Source: Amphimedon queenslandica
Taxonomy: Eukaryota > Porifera > Demospongiae > Haplosclerida > Niphatidae
Direction: 5' to 3'
Assembly: GCF_000090795.2 (NCBI RefSeq)
Contig: NW_003546461.1
Coordinates: 1-64,000 of the forward strand
DNA: 64,000 nucleotides
Shown here in pieces: positions 34,301-44,847 of this stretch. A program made the position numbers and the translations under genes. The number at the start of each line of letters is the position of its first letter. The first letter of the stretch is position 1. The notes beneath the pieces were generated by a model that saw only the letters and a list, made by a program, of their open reading frames with translations, searched no databases and was not told the origin of the DNA.

Positions 34301-37300
34301 TTTGTATGCCACTAGCAAAATGAAGATTAAGGGTATTCTTTAGATTATTAGCCTTGCACCTATACAAACAATATTATAATGATGTCTGAGTTACTACTGA
34401 AGCAACTTTAAAAATTCACAAAAAATCTAATTTGGATTGAAACTTTCTACACAACGTAAGAGCATGTATATGCATTACAATATTATAAAGATAAAAAATT
34501 CTCACCTAGTCATTTTTGTGAAATTTACAATGTACTATAAGTATAGGACTTTGGCCCAATTTTTGAGTACTTTAAAATTCCAATTTTAATCAAATTCAGT
34601 TCAAACTTTCTATGCAACACAAGTACATGTATACACATCAGAAAATGTAATTAAAATTCATCGAAGTCATTTTTGATAAAATACTGAGCACAAGTATAAG
34701 CTCTTGCTGTGGAGTAGAGCTAGAATGCAAAAAATGCATTCCTCTTACCAAGCTAAAAAACCTTGTGGATTAGGAAACAAGTGATCATTCCAAGTAAACC
34801 CAGTCAGGTCCGTGTATATTTCCGCCAATCCAAATTTCTCATTTTGAAAGAAAGAAAATTGCATTTTGTCAAGTAATTTTAATTTTTAGAAATTTGAATT
34901 TTGAACGTCACGACCGTAAATCCTATTTTACTGAAATCACTAAATTTTACGAATTAGGATTTAGGATTTTGCCCTTTTGATTGCAACTCCTATTATCTAG
35001 CATTTGTGATTGCGGCATTGCGATTGCAATTCCTGTTTCTACAGGAGAAAATGATTTCCAAAGTCCAATTTTTGAGAAATAAAGGTGAAAAAGATCATGT
35101 GTAAAACGTATTCCAAACGAAGCTTACTTTAAAATTTAGTTTAGTGCGATAACTTGGTTTTTTTTTTTTAGAAATTATTAGGATTGAAACATTGCAATCT
35201 TAATTCCTAGTTTTTACAAGTGTGACTTGCTTTCTATAAACCAATTCAGAACGACAATCAAGCCTAAGCAAATAAAATGGCTAAAATCTAGTGAAGTGGG
35301 CGGTCCTGTGGACACACCCCTCACCACTCCCCTACCATGGCGAATCTAGAACTTCACTCGACAGGATTGAGAAGGATAGATGGACACATCCTCAGCTTTG
35401 CTCTCATTTTCAGACCTTCTATTCAGCACAGAAAGGGTTCAGTATTTGATCAATACAGAGGACTTTTAAGATCTTGACGATGCTGTATTGGAAGCAACAT
35501 GTACCGGTAACTTTGTGTTAGTAGTTATATGATGACATATGCCATTAGTAGAGAAATTTCTAAATCTACCGTATAGCCAGAAAATTTGGCAGCCTAAAAC
35601 TTTGGTGGTTTGCATCAAAACTGCCTGAATATTATATTGGCGCATTTTAATTTGGCAGTTTACTATCTTGTCTTTTCTTTAAGCACTCTCAGCTCTTCTT
35701 GAAGCTGCTCCTTGGTAGTCCTTGGCCACAGTCTTGACTCTGTGACTGAAATAGTGAGAAATACTGCCATTTTTTAGTATAATGGAACCCGCCCATTAGT
35801 GGTGGACGATATATCAAAATTTACGATATTTAAGCGATATAATGCAGTATCAATACTTATCAATATTCAAAAAATTGAAGAAAATATAGATAACAAACCA
35901 CGCCCACAAATGGTTACATAACCTTAATAATGGTTAATTAACTATAACAGTAATATCTCGAAAATTACTAAACTGCATTCTTTTTGAAAGCTGATGAACT
36001 AGCTGAAGTATATCAAGCCATGCAAACAAGGTTTATATAATACTTTTTATAATAATAATAATTATTGTCTCAGAAATAACTTTATTTAGCCGTTTTAGTG
36101 ATATTAAAGTTAATGGATGTGGCTTAATAACTTCTTGATAAAAAATATTGATATCTCCATTTTAAAGCAATATTGTATCATATTGTATCATATCAAAATT
36201 TTCAATATCGCCCAGCACTACCGCCCATAATAGTTGGAATTATTATTGACGGTTATAATGTTGGCAGTTTTATTTTGATCCACCAATCCGCCAAATTTTC
36301 CGGCTATACAGTATATTATACACATTAGTTTATTATAAAAAGTACTGATATATAATACAATTTTGACAAATCAATTACAATTTAAACCTTAACTTGTTAA
36401 CTCAACCTTTGGTCTGGTAAAAGTGCGTTAAAGTACTTCAAAAGTAAGTGAAAGTACTTTGATATTTTTTTAATACTGAGTACAAGTGAAAGTACCAACT
36501 TAAAAACTTGACAATGGTGCACTTAAGCTTGCTTAAGTATGTACAAGTGTCCAAGTACTCATCCCATATCTGATGCATATATTGATGGTTGTTGATTGTA
36601 TAAATTTAACCCCTCTATAGGTTTCATTTTATTTTTGGAAAAGATGATTGGTCTTAATTACTTTAAAGAAAAGGTGTTGGTGACGTATGACGTATGCTTC
36701 AAAGAAACAGAAACAAAGTCCTTAAATAGATGCTGATTTGTTTTACTTGGTAAGTTTTTCCAACAAAAGGATCTAACAGTCTATGTAACTCTCTTATCAT
36801 AGGGCACCTTTTTTGAGGGCTGTAAATTATTATCTTTATTATTATCTTTGTTGATAGGATATTGCTTTATGCATGAAGGAAGTAACTCTCACAATTTTCT
36901 CTGTTCATGGATACCAAGACACAGGCTGCCTCAAAATTTAAATCTGAGTTTAGCAATTTCATTGCCATACAAACTAATGTACATTTCATTTTTATTTTTG
37001 TGTCAAATCATTCATGTGTATCCATAGTCAAAGGCAGCGCTTGCCCTCTTGTCACTGCTCTTTGTAATTTATTCTTTTTTCTGCACATCATTCAGTTTAT
37101 CATTATTAATTTCTGTTATTATTATTTTGCAATTGTATACACTTTATTGAAAAAGTTAAGGAAACTATAACAAGCTACATATGGGTATTATCATCATCAT
37201 GTGGTTAGTAAATTACTCTGGTTAGAGAAAGTAATTCTTGTTGGCTGGTCCGTATTTTACTGTAAATGCATGTGTTGACAAGTGAATCTATTCACTTTGA

Positions 37301-40300
37301 ATCATTTCACGAATAATTAAATAAATGAACAATTTACATCTTCAAAATAGTTCACACAATGCAATACAATACAATGAGTTTAATTTAATCTAAATTGATT
37401 GGAGGCAGTTCTTCATCATCTCTTTCATCCTCATTCTGTATGGACTTTCTAACATCATTGAGAAAGGCATCTAATCCACGCAACAACATGGTCTCATTGT
37501 ATCCTCTGGAGGCATTACACGAGGGACAACTCTTGGTGAGTGCTTCTTTACCATTGTACCATTGATTCACGCACTTCTCGCAACCTAAAATAGACTGGCA
37601 GCATTTAGTTATTATAACAGGTGGTTTAACGGGCACAATATGGCAGATTTTGCATTGAAAAGTATCTCGCATGATTCGGCGTAGTCCAAGGGGAATGACG
37701 GAATTTTCAGTGAGTTCCATCATTCCATTTATGCTCCTCTTTATGACAGACAACTCACTGACAACAATATCGAGCCTATCATCCTTCCTGGCTTTCTTTT
37801 TTGGGGCCTCAAAATCATCTTCAGAATCACTTAAAACAATTTTTGAGGATTTGGAATAGTCACCACCTATATCATTCTTTAATACTGCATAGATCTTTCT
37901 CCTGGGACATTTCCAAAAACTCATACCTGTAAGAAAAAATCAAAATGTCTCAATGATGATCAAAAGGAATGTCATCATCTCTTTTTAAGTTTCCTAGCTT
38001 GTGCAATTTATAATACATTAATAACAATACTATTATGCTTAAAAATAATCTGGTAGTTAGTCTCGTTAGCCAGACCATTGACCTGCTGTTAATTCACCAC
38101 TACAATTAATTGGCTGGTCAATGATCTGCATGGCTCTTGAGACTATGTAACTGGGAGTCATGTCAAAGAATGTCAGATATTTAATACCACTATAATAGAA
38201 CTGGCAGCTAACCTAGTGTTGATGAGTCATCTGTAAGCTCTATTGCATCATTGGTCACCAATGTGTACTGCTGTCCCCATCGTTTGTGAATGACTCCTAG
38301 CACGTAAGTCAGATTAGCTGTAGATTCCGTCAATTCTACAAAGGTTTGACTAATGCTAACAAACTCAGGTTTTCGTCGAAAGGCCTTTACAATATTAGCC
38401 TTGACAATCTTTACGCTAAAAGTTGGCAGTCGCTTTGGAGCTACAACTGAGTGAAATCCTGATGGTGGTGTGTGAGAAGGGCCTGGTAAACTCGGTGTAC
38501 TAGAGACAGACATAGACCGGGCTGTGTTTGAAGTACGCGATGGGAGAGGGGAAGAAAGAAGTGGTCCCTTCACTGTTAGCACGGAATACTGAGGCACATC
38601 AGAAAGATCAAATGTGCCATCCTGCCTAGGTAAATATGCCAAATCAGTGACTTCATCTTTTAACCACGCTTCTGCTGGATTAACCTAAAATATGAAATAG
38701 TGAAGTGAGGAGTGTGGGGACTTGGGAAACTACTTCACTACTTCATAGACTCGCATGTGTGCATGCTGTGCCTACTGCCATTATGCAATTGCTAGAAATT
38801 GCTGGTGTCGACTATACACTTACCTGAAATATTCTTCTTAAACTATCGACAGTTATTTGTCCCAATAGAAGCTCTTGCACTTTGCCATTCATTTCTAAGC
38901 TCACTTTCGCCATACCGACACCCGAGTATCTCAAGTTTCAAGTCTTCCACTGAGCAATTCTAAAGCTTCTTGCTGTACTAAACTCTATGAGGCAGTATAC
39001 TTTATAGATCTATATATGGCACTACCTAATATAGCATTAAAATGGAGCCACAACCTGAAGACCACTCTGATTGGTCAGTTGATCCTCTTTGAAAGTTAAT
39101 TGTCAAAAATATCACTTTAGCAAAATTTGGAATTCACTTTTGGAAAAACTATAGACTATCACTTAGACTGTCCATGGGATGTCACATGCACAATTGTCCA
39201 GAATAAAAAATTGTTGAAACTCATTACTTTCACCAAATGTTTTTAATCTGATTGGCATGACGGCAGAGTCCTTAGCAGTGTCCATTTTTTCACAATAAAA
39301 ATTTAATGACAAATATTACAATTATTGAAGTCTATGACTGACAATGATAAGTACACAAAAACAATCATGTATACGTAACTATTTAAATTTAACAATCGCT
39401 CAAAGAATCATTGACATAAACATTAAAAAAGGAAATTATTAATTAAAGCAAAATGAATGATTATAGGCAACAAATTATAATAATAAAGAATAACTAAATA
39501 CTAATCCAAGGTACTTGCCAGTTGCTTACTCACATCAGTAAAATAAAGTAGTCCATCACGAAAAAAACTGTAGTCCCCATTGACAATCCTATGAAAAAAA
39601 GGTCCAAAATCTGAATATTGTTCCAAAAATCTGGATTCTCGCTGGGCAAAGAGTTCTGAATTTCCTTCTAAGGGATCATAGCCAAATGAACTGAACTCAG
39701 TGATGTGACCACCATGAGACCGAAACTGCTGCAAAGCAACTTGAGGATCAGGAACTAGTAAGGGATCAATTGCGACAGTTTGGTTATTCTTTACCATTTG
39801 TGCATTAGGAATTCCCTTACCTAAAACAAGTAAATTATTTTACAAGTATTTGTTAAACGACTATTTACAACAATTGCAACTCCACCTATTGCACTATATA
39901 GATTACTATGTAATCTACATAACAATTGCATGTACTATTACTATTACAGTGCATGTACTGGACCTGCACTGCAATTTTAATTTGAGACAAATTATAATTA
40001 AAATTACATAGAACTGCAATAATTTAAAAAAAATAAAAATTGATTAAAAATTGATTAATCACAGTACAGGATATTTCAGGTCAGTGTGGTATGCAATACT
40101 CAAAAAACCAAGGTATTTGATTTGTTTATGTGAATAAGGTGTGCGTGTAAATATCTGGAATGGAGTGTTCATTCCATGCATTCATGGCAAGATAGTGCCA
40201 ACATGTGCAACTCTAATAGTAAACCAAGAGACGCAAAACTTTACATGCATGCAGATCATATCAATGTCTCCGTTTTCCTCTAGCTGAATCAAAGCTGTCT

Positions 40301-43300
40301 TAATAGGATAATTGACTCGTCCATTAATTTCGACCCAAATCCTTTCAATGCAATGATTCTAAAAAAATTTTCATATGTAACTTTGTCTATGTTAGTCAAT
40401 CATAATTGAAAGACATTCGTGTACCTGTTTTGAAGTGGTTTGTATATGAGGAGAACGCAATGGATTCCGGCGTAAATGAGCTAGTTGTTCCTGTACAAAT
40501 AGCATAAGTACCCACTCCTTCCCATGGTCCACTCTAACCTGATCCCAAAGTCCATAGTCTAATATTATTGGCCTGCCAGGTAATCATGAATATTATTTAA
40601 AGTGATACAAATTATTTACCTATAAAGGTTAGCATAAATTTCAATGTTGTTTTTAATGGGCATGCTGAGAAAAGAAACAATTTTTCCACTGAAGCCATCT
40701 ATTGCACACACATGAGTGACGCCATACATAATTAGTTTTTCATTTTGGTCCACATGGAGCTTGTGCCCAAAATAGTCAGCTCGATATGGGACAGGATTCA
40801 TCTGCCTTGCAGTAGCTGTTCTACGTGCCTGGTGATAGCTGGGGTTCTGACGGGATAGTGATTTGCCAACCCTCGTTTCACTCACTTTAAGACCTTCTGA
40901 AGCTAGGTGGCCTGTCATGGTTTTCCGGCCATATGTTGGGCCAACCTATAACATAATGTTGTGATCTATAATAATTATTATGGGAGAAACTGAAAACAAT
41001 ATTATTAATCAAGAAGATAGTCTTGCCCCGCCCCTCCGCAAGTAGAAAAATGGGCGGGGCAAGACTGTCAAGAAGACCAATAATTAATTAGTTCAATCTA
41101 TGCATGATAGCCATAACCTTCTGTATGCAATTATCAGTAGAACAACAAATGACATAATGCATGACACACTTTGATTTCAATAAAAACAAAATTAAAGCAT
41201 TCAACAGGGATGCAATTCATCCTCAGCCAAAACAGTTGTATGATTATCAAAATCACTTCAGATGATAATATCAAAATAATTATCCGTACAGATAATATCA
41301 AAGTATATCTACTTAAATAATATACAAGTATATATAACCATAGATAATAGAGTAAATGAAAGGGATTGGAAATGGAAGCATGGGTGTAGCATAACCTCCA
41401 TTCATCTGTATTGCTGCTAGGTCAACAGAGGCTCATTGTCATTTTTTGTCACAATTTACCATTCATTGTCTTTCTTTTAGGAACAATATCTCGTGAACAA
41501 GTGTTCCTACGCAAGTGAAATTAAAGCATCAAGAAGCCTAATGTTTCCTCTTAATAATACTGTTTTCTATTGTACAGATAATTTTACCATGTTAATGTTA
41601 TGGGACTTTTAAAACCATAAAATGTACTTTTTGTCATTATAATCCCCTTTTTGAAAACATGCTTATGTAAAATACAAGATCTTTACAATCATATGAATCA
41701 TATGGAATGTACAAACTCATGCTTCATGATGCTAGTATCTAGCATCATGAAGCATGAGTTTGTTACAACAGAAAAAAGGCCAAAATGAAAAAATTTGTTG
41801 TACCTATAACTGGTTGGAAAATAGCGTTGTAGAAGTAAAAATCTTGCTGCAGGTAATCCTAAGCTTTCTATATGGTATGGTAGGTATATACACGTAATAA
41901 GTACATGACCTCTTGGATCTCCATAAATGTCCTTCAAAATCCTTGCAGTATAGCCTCGCAAATGGAGGAGATGAATAGTCAACCGGCATTGGGCCAGTGA
42001 CCACTGACCAATAGCAACATCAACCAGCCTATGCCCCCGTTTCCAATCCCTTACGTTTACTCTAATATCTATAATATAATAGAATATAGCCTGACCCCAC
42101 CCCTTCACTGAAACCCTTCCTCCTCCAGCGACGGGGCGGGGCCAGACTATATTTAGTACTAGTTACAGCCAGCTGGAATATAGTGAGCAACAGCTAGTTT
42201 CATGAGTCATGATGCCACTAAGGGGTGTGATGACACTAAGCAAAAGCCAATAATCATATAATTCATCATTTTTTTCACAGCTGCTATATAGTCAGACGTA
42301 GGCCCACCTGACTAGCTGCTATAACATATAGAACACAAAATTCATATTCAGTCATAATTTTGTCGTAAAATCGCCAATACACTGCCAGCAATGAAGTAAA
42401 ATTATACTTGTCTGTGTGTGACATGTACATTAATCAACCAAAATTTACTTTATTAATTGCCTCAGATACGGCAACATCAAGGTCAACATCACTGATCCTG
42501 GAAGTCCTTTTAATCCCTTCCTTGCTACACAGCCTCTGAATAGATCTTACACTAAAACCAGACTCTGAAGGATACAAGGAGTGAAAGTGTTCACTTAGTT
42601 GGTTGTGTGTCCAGTTCTCTTTTTCCACCTTCTCCCTGATAAAATCAACGAAATGCTGAAGCTTTGCCATGATGATAGCGTGCAATCGCTGCAATCCACT
42701 CGAGCAGCGCAGTACGGTCAGCCACAGTTGGGGTGTGGTCATGGGCGTGGTCTACTGGTTGCAAACACGCCTACTCCATAGACAGTCTAGTCTAGTATCA
42801 GTCTAGTCGCCAGTCTAATATTTATGGGGCCTTTCACTGCTTGTTTGTTTCGGAGTTTTTCTTTACTAATTTAGATCTTGGACTTGGATAAATAGAAATT
42901 AGGATTAAAATGTTCAAATCCTAAATCCTAATAATTATTTTTTTTACCAAACTAAGAACGGTAGATCTAGTCTCTATCTTTAAATCTTTGAATAGCATCG
43001 ATTTTATATTCTCAAAATCCAGGCTTTGATATTACCAAAATGTCAAATTGTGATCGAAATCCCAATTCCCAAATCCAAAAATTTAAATTTCACAATCATG
43101 CGATAAAATAGGATTTACGGTCGTGACGTTCAAAATTCAAATTTCTGAAAATTAAAATTACGTGACAAAATGCAATTTTCTTTCTTTCAAAATGAGAAAT
43201 TTGGATTGGCGGAAATATACACGGACCCAGTCAGTCCTTTCCTTTCTCCAGCCTATAATTACATAATTAAAGAGCAGTTAGTTTGATCAGTTATAACATC

Positions 43301-43597
43301 TTACAGGATCAATTATGTCGTCTTTATAAAATGTTTTATGCCAGTCCATGTCAAGAACAAGAACATCCAATGGGATATTTCTACTATGATATCCATTGAC
43401 CAATTCCTATACAATGTACAAGAATCATTTTGTTAAAAAGTGTATAATAGAGTATTTTAACCATTTCTCCTATATCACTGTATGCCCAGTATCGAGAGTA
43501 GTACATTCCAAATGCATATCTAGGGGGCATGGGTATTCTTCCAGCAACCAGTGCAAAGTCATATACTGCTCCTTTATACTCTAACAATAATAATAAC

Positions 43598-43651
<54 letters not shown>

Positions 43652-44695
43652 AATAAATAAATAACACTAACCATGGCCGTGACCGAAGAAGTATAGATCC
43701 TGACGTGACTGTTTGGAATAATAACAGTTTGGGGGTTTTCCAGAGTGAGACCAACAACAGCCATGCCCTATACAATCCTTTTGCGATATTGAGTGAAAAC
43801 CACATGAACGAACCTATTAGAAAAAATTATTATTATTTTAATAGAACATAGCACATAGTGCCTGGTCTTACCGAAGCATTGTTGATATCAGAGCAAAAGT
43901 CATTAGTAGAGTTACTAATGTTAGGGCTAACAGCCCAAGGCCATTCAGAATCATCGAATTGAGGATATCCAGTATCATCAACCACAACATAACCATCTCT
44001 TGATATTAAACTATAACCGCATTACTTCAATAGTGTATACTCTACTGTGCTTCTAACTCACCCCAAAGTACAATGACTATCACTTTTAGAGTCGGCCTTA
44101 TAACAATCTAAAAGATCTTTATCACCATTGTTACCGTCCAATGTCTGCAAAGAAACAACATTCCAATTAATGACATCAAAATTAAGCTATAAAGACTCAC
44201 TCGTACTGTTCCCCCTAGATTACCACCAAGTGAATCTTCAGTGTAAGGCTGCGGTGACCACAAATTACTTTTGCCATTAAATTGATACTCGACGATTAAG
44301 TTTTCTTTGTTGAATGACTCACCTGATGAAAAGTATGACACCTAAGATAATGCATAACTATTATGTAAAGTCAGTGCAAACCCAACACAATAATGCTAGT
44401 AGATACTAGATAGACCCACCTTCAGATAAGAAGTCTCTATAATTTGCCATTTTCCTTCATCATATGAATAGTGATCAAATTTTGGAGTAGGTAAGTATCT
44501 GTTGACGAAGGTCAGTGTGGCAGAGTCTACAGCTTGACCCCATTCCATGCGAATGAGACGTGGAGTTAATACAGTGAATCTAGCCTGGCCCACTGTAACA
44601 ACTGAATCAGGATTAGGAAGTGGATTATAAGAAGGATCAGCATGGACCACCATCCAACTAGAAAAGGACCAAAGAAGCAGAGGGAGCAGCATCAT
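31372..44695 (-). CDS. GH31 glycoside hydrolase, split by a transposon
   Basis: The gene starts at 44695 with a signal peptide (MMLLPLLLWSFSSWMVVHA). About 20 exons read as a GH31 alpha-glycosidase: N-terminal beta domain (44695-43680), PRYAFGMYYSRYW, LDVLVLDMDWHKT (exon ending 43305), TGFTWNDHLFPNPQGF, the nucleophile motif DFWWLDWRQG (Asp codon 34015-34017), SWGGLGNHRYQIGFSGN, NVLFGYWSHDIGGH, and a C-terminal YEDDGVTEGY domain, ending at 31372. The family hydrolyses alpha-linked sugars and the product would be secreted. Two oddities: the expected acid/base Asp after FSG reads Asn (codon 33728-33730), and an 8.4 kb transposon interrupts the exon that begins at 43252. A 286-bp gap hides one or two exons. 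On this haplotype the gene is probably not functional unless the insertion is removed during splicing. Confidence 0.83.
32648..32933. other. Assembly gap (run of N)
   Basis: The 286 undetermined bases fall inside the GH31 gene between the exon encoding YFFGPHIMAAPIT and that encoding YEDDG. Missing coding sequence is expected here. Confidence 1.
34376..34690. repeat. Dispersed AT-rich repeat, two copies
   Basis: Two blocks share the aaactttctacacaac...gcatgtatatgcatca order seen at 62.1-63.1 kb. They are the reverse complement of the units in the 24.3-25.5 kb array. They lie in a GH31 intron just left of the transposon. Confidence 0.7.
34808..34934. repeat. Left terminal inverted repeat of the 8.4 kb transposon
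   Basis: It is the inverted partner of 43100-43226. It begins GTCCGTGTATATTTCCGCC and stays similar through the GACGTCACGACC-like region near 34905 (aacgtcacgaccgtaaatcc). Confidence 0.9.
35567..36313. mobile_element. TA-flanked inverted-repeat element nested in the transposon
   Basis: The ends are TACCGTATAGCCAGAAAATTTGG and CCAAATTTTCCGGCTATACAGTA, about 745 bp apart. These are the same termini as the NALCN-intron MITEs but with a longer, different interior that includes a second poorly conserved insertion (about 35.8-36.2 kb, with repeated cgatat/atcaaaat motifs). It may be a longer family member or contain another element. Confidence 0.7.
36314..37384. other. Non-coding left part of the transposon
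   Basis: I see no supportable gene. One open frame of 87 codons (36907-37170) is hydrophobic and low in complexity, without homology I recognise. Confidence 0.45.
37385..38913 (-). CDS. Transposon-encoded RING-type zinc-finger protein
   Basis: Three exons with matching phases: 38913-38824, 38684-38213 and 37926-37385, 367 residues. The N-terminal 190 residues contain a Ser/Pro-rich linker (about 65-95) and a basic patch. The middle has an acidic SDSEDDF stretch beside a KKKARK nuclear-localisation-like motif. The C-terminal third has CKIC...KCCQ..LGCEKC...CPSC, a RING/U-box-like zinc module. The gene lies inside the transposon on the same strand as the transposase, so it is probably the element's accessory protein. 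E3 ligase, SUMO-ligase or DNA-binding roles are all conceivable; I infer only a nuclear zinc-finger protein. Confidence 0.78.
39501..42670 (-). pseudogene. DDE integrase-like transposase, probably frameshifted
   Basis: Exons: 42670-42449 (MAKLQHF..., a helix-turn-helix-like RSIQRLCSKEG), a less certain exon within about 42070-41900, 40945-40620 (VGPTYGRKTMTGHLASEG, HVDQNEKLIMYG), 40572-40425 (LWDQVRVDHGKEW), 40358 to about 40190 (NHCIERIWVEINGRVN, FCVSWFTIRVAHVG) and about 39832-39501. Candidate catalytic residues are D in HVDQNEK, D in RVDHGKE and E in IERIWVE. After HVGTIL the frame meets TGA, while the expected continuation MNAWNEHSIP is in another frame, so there is an apparent small indel near 40185. 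Length and motif order match the animal integrase-core family of the 5.8-7.9 kb gene. An earlier ATG at 42742 is possible. Confidence 0.72.
41711..41763. repeat. Perfect 25-bp-arm hairpin
   Basis: The arms (starting acaaactcatgcttcatgat and its exact complement) are separated by a three-base loop, TAT. It lies inside the transposon, in a transposase intron. Confidence 0.95.
43100..43226. repeat. Right terminal inverted repeat of the 8.4 kb transposon
   Basis: It is the inverted partner of 34808-34934, ending GGCGGAAATATACACGGAC. The flanking CCAGTCAG follows at 43227. Confidence 0.9.
43580..43665. repeat. (TAA)n microsatellite at a GH31 splice acceptor
   Basis: About 80 bp of TAA/AATA repeats. 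On the minus strand the tract reads (TTA)n ending GTTATTATTGTTAG, immediately before the exon EYKGAVYDFALVAG. It gives poly-Leu and poly-Tyr frames that are not coding. Confidence 0.88.
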
Positions 44696-44847
44696 GATTG
44701 TTTTTCACTTTATGATCACATGACTTAAGAAATCTTTTTATTCAATATTCATCATACAAATGTATTAAATTAAAGTTAAAAATGTATTAGATAGATAGAC
44801 TAAAATAGTAATTATTCAGCAGTATTGTAAATTATTATTAATAGTAT

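Larger units (their letters stand above)
34808..43226. mobile_element. 8.4 kb TIR DNA transposon with DDE transposase and RING protein
   Basis: The two ends are near-perfect inverted repeats starting GTCCGTGTATATTTCCGCC and continuing for about 125 bp with only a few mismatches. The element is flanked on both sides by CCAGTCAG (34800-34807 and 43227-43234), an 8-bp target-site duplication. Removing the element and one duplication leaves a continuous GH31 frame (KGLTGFTWN). Inside are two multi-exon genes on the minus strand, a DDE integrase-like transposase (39.5-42.7 kb) and a RING-type protein (37.4-38.9 kb). About 2.5 kb at the left end lacks genes and contains a nested MITE. The superfamily is unclear: rve-like transposase, long TIRs and 8-bp duplications are a combination I cannot assign with confidence. 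Confidence 0.88.

Noticed and set aside
43384-43805. Poly-Leu and poly-Tyr frames on the minus strand
   Set aside because: They result from reading the TAA/TTA microsatellite as coding; the true GH31 exons flank it in the correct phases.
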